Shown here piece after piece: positions 59,545 to 64,000 of a stretch of 64,000 nt of DNA. A program made the position numbers and the translations under genes. The notes beneath the pieces were generated by a model. It was not told the DNA's origin and did no database searches. It worked only from the letters and a program-made list of their open reading frames with translations. The DNA is from Azohydromonas australica DSM 1124 (GTDB lineage Bacteria > Pseudomonadota > Gammaproteobacteria > Burkholderiales > Burkholderiaceae_C), in the NCBI RefSeq assembly GCF_000430725.1, contig NZ_AUMO01000023.1, positions 207,360-271,359 of the forward strand, read 5' to 3'. Numbering within the stretch: the stretch's first letter is position 1; each line of letters starts with the position of its first letter.

Positions 59545-60014
59545 TCGTCCGCCTCGCCCTTCTTGTTGAAGACCGCCTCGAGCTTTCGGGACAGCACCAG
59601 CAGCGCTGCAGTTTCCGCCAGCGCCTTGTCCTTGCGCCGCAGCTCGCGCTCCTTGATACGGTGCTTGTCATGCTTGGTCTGCTGCGGCGTTGCGCGCGCC
59701 TCAGCCGGTTCGGCTAGCGCCTGCGTCGCGCTCTGACGCCAGGCAGCGAGTTCCTGCGGGTAGACGCCGTGCTCGCGGCACCAAGCGCTCTTGGTGGCCT
59801 CGTCCATGGCAGCAGTGGTCAGCACAGCATCGAACCGCGCCGCCGCCGTCCACGTGCGTTGCTGCGTGGGCTGCGCCAGTGCCTGCGCGCGCCAGCGCTC
59901 CAAGGTGTCCACGCTCACGCCGATCTCGCGCGACACCACGTCAATGGCCGCGCTCTCCGGTGGCAGCAACCGCGCTACCGCTCTGTCCTTGAATGCCTGT
60001 CCGAAACGAGCCAC
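59541..60014 (-). CDS. IS3 family OrfA (DNA-binding subunit)
   Basis: A 157-residue protein with two helix-turn-helix-like units (IDVVSREIGVSVDTLERWRAQALAQP, about 22-50; WCREHGVYPQELAAWRQSA, about 82-100) and a C-terminal coiled region rich in Lys/Glu (KERELRRKDKALAETAALLVL), the leucine-zipper part of IS3 OrfA. It recognises the element ends. The gene itself is intact, but its partner orfB is split. Confidence 0.88.
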   Translation of the reverse strand: MARFGQAFKDRAVARLLPPESAAIDVVSREIGVSVDTLERWRAQALAQPTQQRTWTAAARFDAVLTTAAMDEATKSAWCREHGVYPQELAAWRQSATQALAEPAEARATPQQTKHDKHRIKERELRRKDKALAETAALLVLSRKLEAVFNKKGEADE

Positions 60015-60081
60015 TTCTCACTTCTTCCTACGCCCCCTGGTTTCTCGTTCTATGGAGGCGACAGGTATTTTGACGCGGGGG

Positions 60082-60582
60082 GGTGTGCGCGTGGCAGACG
60101 TCGTGCTTGGCCCAACGTCGAGCATCCGCCTGCACGGCAAGGGACGCAAGCAGCGTTCGCTGCCTCTGTGGAGGACCACCGCCAAGGCAGTGCGGGATTG
60201 GCTCCAACTGAATCCACAACTCCAGGCCGGCTCGCCGCTACTGCCTCGCCGTGACGGTAAGCCCATGACACGGGCCAACGTGGCACATCGTCTGAAGCTC
60301 GCCGTGCAGATCGCCTCCCAGAAGTACCCCGACCTGGCCAGCATGTCGGTGTCTCCCCACATGGTTCGGCACGCAACCGCAATGAGCCTGCTTCAGTCAG
60401 GCGCTGATCCTTGCGAGATTGCCTTGTGGCTTGGCCACGAGAGTCCAGCGACAACCCATATGTATGTCGAGGCGGACTTGGCGATGAAGGAGCGGGCATT
60501 GGCGCGGTTGAAGGCGCCGGACGTCAAGCCGGCAAAGTACCGGCCGTCCAAAGCCTTGATGGCGTTCCTGCAGGCACTGTGA
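60082..60582 (+). pseudogene. tyrosine recombinase/integrase, N-terminus lost
   Basis: 166 codons of the catalytic half of a phage-type tyrosine recombinase: GVRVADVVLGPTSSIRLHGKGRKQRSLPLWRTT (with the catalytic-lysine beta hairpin), SVSPHMVRHATAMSLLQSGADPCEIALWLGHESPATTHMYVEAD. The HMVRH (His-x-x-Arg) box, the LGHES histidine and the nucleophile Tyr of HMYVEAD are all present. The first Arg of the catalytic set and the core-binding domain are missing. Similarity starts abruptly within a few bases of the IS3 end, so the loss is due to that insertion or a deletion beside it. Confidence 0.8.
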
Positions 60583-60661
60583 TTATGCGGAGCGGCGACG
60601 GTATGAGCATGTCTCCGCTCCCTCTGTCTGGCCAGAGTGTTGGCACTCCGACTTCGCATAA
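60583..60661. repeat. inverted repeat just after the recombinase fragment
   Basis: TTATGCG at 60583-60589 pairs with CGCATAA at 60655-60661, and the match continues with one mismatch (TTATGCGGAG against CTTCGCATAA). It begins at the TGA of the recombinase frame and could be an old element end or recombination site. Confidence 0.35.
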
Positions 60662-60705
60662 AAGCGAGCTGAGCATTATTCGCGTCATGCTCAAGGGAGC
60701 ATCAC

Positions 60706-60897
60706 GTGAAAAACTGGCTGTTCGCCGGCAGCGCGCTGGCCGGACAACGCGCGGCGGTGGTGATGAGCCTGGTGCAGTCGGCACGGCTCAACGGTCTGGA
60801 CCCGTGGGCCTACCTTCGCGACGTGCTCGCGCGCAGCCACTCCCACCCGAGCCACCGGCTCGATGAACTGCTGCCGCACCGTTGGCGCTCGGGCTGA
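60706..60897 (+). pseudogene. IS66 TnpC C-terminal fragment
   Basis: 63 codons (KNWLFAGSALAGQRAAVV, MSLVQSARLNGLDPWAYL, LDELLPHRWRSG) that match the last part of IS66 TnpC, including the same stretch of the complete copy at 61372-63090 (KNWLFLGSELAGKRAAMV). The catalytic part is absent. It is in opposite orientation to the complete copy and clearly diverged from it, so it comes from another IS66 element. Confidence 0.8.
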
Positions 60898-60902
60898 GAA
60901 CG

Positions 60903-61349
60903 ATGGGCGTGATCACGCAGTCGGTGATGGTCCAGGCCGACATCGACGTCAGGCGCATGGGCCAGGCACAGAAGGTCAGCCTGGCCGACGAGATCTTCGC
61001 CAAGCAGCCCAACATGCTCGCCTCGATCCTGGTGCTGCCTCGCATGGGGGTCGGCATGGTGCAGCTGGAGGTGCCGCTGCACATCCTGCTGGTCACGTTC
61101 CAGGCGATGAAGCTCAGCGGCCACCAGTGGCCGGTGGTCACCGAGGCTGTGCAGGAGACGTGCATGCAACGCCTGACGGCGCGCGCACGCTTCAACGAGG
61201 GCTTGCCGGGCGAACTGGCAACCAAGGTCGTCCAGCAGTTCTGCGCCGAGCATCCCGAGCGCTACCTGCTCGCCTTCGTCTACGGCTACCTCGGCGACCA
61301 CGATCTGCTGGCCGTGCGTGAGCGTCCTGCTGCACCACGGTTGACGTAG
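60903..61349 (+). CDS. conserved-looking protein of unknown function next to the IS66 remnant
   Basis: A 148-residue protein with normal composition, no signal peptide and no membrane segment: MGVITQSVMVQADIDVRRMG, LADEIFAKQPNMLASILVLPRMGVGM, YLLAFVYGYLGDHDLL. The ATG lies six bases after the stop of the TnpC fragment, so it may be a passenger gene that is co-transcribed in that IS66-type element. It ends 22 bases before the end of the convergent intact tnpC. I do not recognise a domain; it looks helical. Intact reading frame and good codon use suggest a real gene. Confidence 0.6.
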   Translation: MGVITQSVMVQADIDVRRMGQAQKVSLADEIFAKQPNMLASILVLPRMGVGMVQLEVPLHILLVTFQAMKLSGHQWPVVTEAVQETCMQRLTARARFNEGLPGELATKVVQQFCAEHPERYLLAFVYGYLGDHDLLAVRERPAAPRLT

Positions 61350-61371
61350 TGTCCGAGGCGCGTCAGGCTAT

Positions 61372-63090
61372 TCAGCCCGCAGCGGCAGGCTGCCAGCGGT
61401 GGGGCAGCAGTTCTTCGAGGCGGTTGTTGAGGTGAGTGGGCAGGCGCGCGAGCACGTCACGCAGGTATGCCCAAGGGTCGTGGCCATTGAGCTTGGCAGA
61501 CTGAACCAAGCTCATCACCATCGCGGCTCGCTTGCCAGCGAGTTCGCTGCCGAGGAACAGCCAGTTCTTCGCTCCTACCTTCCAGGGCTTGATCTGCTGC
61601 TCCAGATGATTATTGTCCAGAGGAACTGTGCCGTCTTGCAGGTTGCGCGTGAGCGCCTCCCAGTTGTTGAGGCTGTAATCGATGGCGTTGGCTGTGGTTC
61701 CACCGTCAGGCACGAGCTTGCGCTGTAGCTTCAGCCACTTGTCAAGCTCATCCCAGATCGGTCGCGCCAGAGCCTGGCGCATTGCCAGTCGCTCATCAGG
61801 CGCCAGGCTGCCAAGTCTCCCCTCCACGTGGTAGATGCGCGCGAAGTACTCGATGGCTTCCTCGGCCACATTGCTGGCGCCAGCGTTGGCCAGCTCGTCG
61901 AACTTCCGGCGTGCATGAGCAGCGCAAGCAGCGGCCACGCGCTCCGGGTAGATCTTGGGGTCCAGCACGGGGTCGTAGCCGACGTACCGGTCGCTGACCA
62001 ACGTGCCCTGCCATGGTTTTGGCTTGTCGCCATCAGGTTCGGTTGGCGGGTCGGGGTCGACCTTCCCGTTGAGGAACGCGACCGGGTACTGCCCTCCACG
62101 CCCCAGGCAGAAGTCGTAGACCATCCCGCGCTGCGCATCGAGTGCGCCACGGGCATAAGCCCAGATGTACGTCTTCTTGGTCTTGCCCGCGCCGGGGTCG
62201 AGCATCGCCACCGGCGTCTCGTCCGCGTGCAGCACAGCGCAGCTCAGCACGAAGCGCTTGTGCAACTCGTACAGCGGCTCCAGTGCCGCGCCACCTCGAC
62301 CGGACCAAGCGGCCAGCGTCGAGCGCGGCGTGTGCACGCGCGAGCGGGCGTTGATGGCCTCCAGCCGGTAGTACGGCAGGTGATCCACGAAGTGGCTGAT
62401 CATCGTGTGCGCCACCAGGCCGCTGGCAGGCATCCCGCCGTCGATGATCTCCGGCTCGGCCGGCTCCTGCACCAGCCGCTCGCAGCAGCGGCACACCCAC
62501 TTGCCATAGACGTGGCGGTGCACGAAGAACTCCGCGGGCACGATGTCGAGCTTCTCGCTGACGTCCTCGCCCACGCGCGTCATTGGCCGGCGGCAGCTCA
62601 GCGTCGGGCAGTGGGTGTCCTCGGGCTCGTGGCGATGCTCCACGCGGCGCAGGTGCTCAGGCAGCGCTTGGCGGCGAGGACGCCGCGGCGGCGGCGTCGG
62701 TGACTCGGGCGTCTCGGGCCTGGCCGCGCGCAAGGCGGCCAACTGGGCCTCGAGGCTGGCCTCGTCCTCCACCATCGTGTCTTCGAACATCTGACGCTGC
62801 TGGGCGTCCATCGCCTCTGTCTTGGCACCGAAGCGCCAGCGCTTGAGGCGCGCGAGCTCGAAGTTGATCTTCTCGATCTTGGCGTCACGCCACACGATGT
62901 CGCGGGCCTGGCGCTGGATCTGCTGCTCCTTGAGCTCGATCTGCTCTTGCTTGAGCGCGATCTCGCGGGCCTGCTGCTCGATGTGCTGCAGCATCTGCTG
63001 CGCGAGCGCGGCCATGGCCTCGGGCGTGAGGCCCTGAAGATCCTTGGCGGTGAGGTCGCGCATGCCCGGCATCATGCCGCCGCGCAGCAT
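61372..63090 (-). CDS. tnpC: IS66 family transposase TnpC
   Basis: A 572-residue transposase. An N-terminal coiled coil (about residues 28-75, rich in Gln/Glu/Lys/Ile) precedes a leader region (about 78-150) and the IS66 zinc finger (CPTLSCRRPM ... CRCCERL, about 160-205). The DDE domain has Asp in CAVLHADETPVAMLDPGAGK (about 300), Asp in LVSDRYVGYDPV (about 368) and Glu in VPLDNNHLEQQIKPWKVG (about 500). The end is the IS66 C-terminal element (NWLFLGSELAGKRAAMVMSLVQSAKLNGHDPWAYL). Complete and probably active. Confidence 0.95.
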   Translation of the reverse strand: MLRGGMMPGMRDLTAKDLQGLTPEAMAALAQQMLQHIEQQAREIALKQEQIELKEQQIQRQARDIVWRDAKIEKINFELARLKRWRFGAKTEAMDAQQRQMFEDTMVEDEASLEAQLAALRAARPETPESPTPPPRRPRRQALPEHLRRVEHRHEPEDTHCPTLSCRRPMTRVGEDVSEKLDIVPAEFFVHRHVYGKWVCRCCERLVQEPAEPEIIDGGMPASGLVAHTMISHFVDHLPYYRLEAINARSRVHTPRSTLAAWSGRGGAALEPLYELHKRFVLSCAVLHADETPVAMLDPGAGKTKKTYIWAYARGALDAQRGMVYDFCLGRGGQYPVAFLNGKVDPDPPTEPDGDKPKPWQGTLVSDRYVGYDPVLDPKIYPERVAAACAAHARRKFDELANAGASNVAEEAIEYFARIYHVEGRLGSLAPDERLAMRQALARPIWDELDKWLKLQRKLVPDGGTTANAIDYSLNNWEALTRNLQDGTVPLDNNHLEQQIKPWKVGAKNWLFLGSELAGKRAAMVMSLVQSAKLNGHDPWAYLRDVLARLPTHLNNRLEELLPHRWQPAAAG

Positions 63091-63150
63091 GGCGATCCAT
63101 TGGCGGATGTGCCGTTGTCAACGCGCGGCGGCCGATGCCGCCCACGCTGG

Positions 63151-63489
63151 TCAGACGCAGGTGATCACGCTCATCTCGGGCAGGCGTTGCCAGGGCAGCC
63201 CCAGCACCAGGGCGTCGAACTGCGCCTGCGTCAGTGCCAGGCGCTGGGTGGCGTCGGCAGCGCGTGGCCAGTCGAAGCGTCCGCGGTTGAGCCGGCGTGC
63301 CGCGCACCACACCCCGAAGCCGTCGTGCACCAGCAGCTTGATGCGGTTGGAACGCGCATTGGCGAAGAGGTAGCCGTGGTGGGCCCGTGCCTCGCCGTGG
63401 ACCATCACGACGTAGGCCATGAGCCGCTCGGCGCCGGCGCGCATGTCCACTGGCTGGGGACACAGCCAGAGGCTGTCGATGCGGATCAC
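63151..63489 (-). CDS. tnpB: IS66 family accessory protein TnpB
   Basis: A 112-residue protein, the Orf2/TnpB of IS66 elements, starting IRIDSLWLCPQPVDMRAGAE and containing GYLFANARSNRIKLLVHDGFGVWCAARRLNRGRFDWP. TnpB is needed for IS66 transposition, but its activity is unknown. The start is a GTG at 63489 that overlaps the stop of tnpA (GTGA), so translation is coupled. Confidence 0.92.
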   Translation of the reverse strand: MIRIDSLWLCPQPVDMRAGAERLMAYVVMVHGEARAHHGYLFANARSNRIKLLVHDGFGVWCAARRLNRGRFDWPRAADATQRLALTQAQFDALVLGLPWQRLPEMSVITCV

Positions 63490-63908
63490 CGCAGGATCTC
63501 GCGCAGCCACGTCGCGCACTGGGCGGCGGCCTGCATGGGCCAGCGCACGCTCACCGTCACGGCGCCGCGGCGCAGCTCGATGTGGATCTCCTGCGGGACG
63601 TCGGGTTCCGGCGCGGGCGCTGGCACTGCAGCAGTGGGCGCCGGTGTCGGCGCTGGAAGCTCCACGGGAATGAACACCGGCGCAGCAGTAGCCACCGAGG
63701 TGACTTCCATGACGGGAGCCGTCACCGGTGCGGCAGCCGTGATCGCCGGCGCACCGCGACCACGACGCCACTGGTGCACCAGGTTGGCATTGAGCCCATG
63801 GGCCTGGGCCACGGCAGCCACTGACGCGCCGGGCTCATTACATGCCGCCACGACTGCTGCCTTGAACTCGGCGCCATGGCGGCGCCGCGGATTGGATCTT
63901 GAGTACAT
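63486..63908 (-). CDS. tnpA: IS66 family TnpA (DNA-binding accessory protein)
   Basis: A 140-residue protein with an N-terminal helix-turn-helix (RRRHGAEFKAAVVAACNEPG, VAQAHGLNANLVHQWRR; about residues 8-50), a Pro/Ala linker (about 55-105) and a C-terminal part (IHIELRRGAVTVSVRWP) common to IS66 TnpA. It probably recognises the element ends. The ATG is at 63908, right after an inverted repeat that may regulate expression. Confidence 0.9.
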   Translation of the reverse strand: MYSRSNPRRRHGAEFKAAVVAACNEPGASVAAVAQAHGLNANLVHQWRRGRGAPAITAAAPVTAPVMEVTSVATAAPVFIPVELPAPTPAPTAAVPAPAPEPDVPQEIHIELRRGAVTVSVRWPMQAAAQCATWLREILR

Positions 63909-63909
63909 A

Positions 63910-63938
63910 GACGTCCATCTACCGGTTTGATGGACGTC
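63910..63938 (-). promoter_or_regulatory. 10-bp inverted repeat in the IS66 tnpA leader
   Basis: GACGTCCATC (63910-63919) pairs perfectly with GATGGACGTC (63929-63938) with a 9-base loop, directly before the tnpA start codon. It could hide the ribosome binding site in read-through transcripts from outside, a known device of insertion sequences, or be an operator for TnpA. Confidence 0.5.
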
Positions 63939-64000
63939 ATCGTTGGCGTCTGGCTTCAGCTACTCAAGATGGGAGAACTGGCCGCTCACGGCCGTGCGCA

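Larger units (their letters stand above)
55517..60075 (-). mobile_element. IS3-family element interrupted by two IS110 elements
   Basis: Both ends carry CGTCAA-N6-TGTCGCCT in inverted orientation: 55517-55536 and, reverse complemented, 60056-60075. Between them on the minus strand are orfA (59541-60014) and orfB, which is split at 59032/56118. Removing 56119-59031 restores one 363-residue orfB. No target duplication is visible outside the ends, and different sequences flank the two sides (IS21-like remnant; recombinase fragment), so a deletion followed insertion. The exact end bases are uncertain by a few positions. Confidence 0.75.
61350..64000 (-). mobile_element. IS66-family element (tnpA-tnpB-tnpC), right end beyond the window
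   Basis: Three genes in the IS66 order on the minus strand, tnpA (63486-63908), tnpB (63151-63489) and tnpC (61372-63090), with a four-base overlap between tnpA and tnpB. The left end is near 61350, just after the unknown gene; I could not pair terminal inverted repeats because the right end lies at or past base 64000. The non-coding lead 63909-64000 contains a 10-bp stem-loop. Confidence 0.75.

Noticed and set aside
1..64000. tRNA, rRNA and riboswitch genes
   Set aside because: I looked for conserved tRNA TpsiC-loop and anticodon-arm patterns, rRNA stretches and common riboswitch cores by eye and found none; a covariance-model search would be needed to exclude them fully.

Overview
The window is GC-rich DNA, and its gene content points to a betaproteobacterium of the order Burkholderiales: a class I PHA synthase, phenylacetate and feruloyl-CoA type catabolism, MocR and SARP-like regulators, and IS3/IS66/IS110/ISL3 elements. 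This placement is inference from gene content; no rRNA or tRNA gene was found. A replication and partition module near the middle (rep, iterons, parA, parB, candidate parS array) indicates that the window comes from a secondary replicon, that is a megaplasmid or chromid, and contains its origin.

Layout. 0-1.5 kb: tail of an unidentified gene and a UGT-type glycosyltransferase. 1.9-4.4 kb: Ig-like lipoprotein. 4.5-7.8 kb: leftward phenylacetate cluster paaG-paaI-paaK plus a TetR regulator, with a promoter and overlapping palindromic operator in front of paaG. 8.1-9.8 kb: monohaem cytochrome c and FccB-like sulfide dehydrogenase flavoprotein. 10-13.5 kb: phaC converging on a medium-chain-type acyl-CoA synthetase. 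13.7-21.4 kb: two large exported proteins, a 1725-residue mosaic with a dimethylformamidase-beta-like region and a lysyl-oxidase-like protein, separated by a gntP permease remnant. 21.7-24.4 kb: YkvA protein, MocR regulator and PaiB-like protein. 24.4-30.6 kb: acyl-CoA dehydrogenase, thioesterase, thiolase and feruloyl-CoA-synthetase-like genes, divergent from a TetR regulator; this suggests CoA-dependent side-chain degradation of an aromatic acid.

30.6-37.6 kb is the replicon core. A Rep_3-type initiator gene reads left. An iteron origin follows with two phased arrays: four 18-bp iterons exactly 67 bp apart and five exactly 22 bp apart. parA-parB read right. Beyond parB lie 2.5 kb without a convincing gene, holding seven copies of a 15-bp near-palindrome of consensus GTGGTCYSGTACCAC, best read as a parS-like centromere array.

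37.6-51.9 kb is ordinary accessory chromosome: an orphan substrate-binding protein, a SARP/TolB/TPR regulator divergent from a methyltransferase, a hybrid PAS histidine kinase, an LLM oxidoreductase, a nucleoside hydrolase, a phosphoesterase and lipid kinase pair, a galactose-oxidase-like copper radical oxidase lipoprotein, and NudC.

52-64 kb is a mobile-element graveyard with readable nesting. A truncated IS701 transposase is cut by an IS21-like end, which is itself cut by an intact ISL3 element with perfect 23-bp ends and an 8-bp target duplication. Next comes an IS3 element whose orfB is split exactly in frame by two tandem IS110 elements. Then follow a truncated tyrosine recombinase, an IS66 tnpC fragment with a small unknown gene, and an IS66 element (tnpA-tnpB-tnpC) that runs to the window edge.
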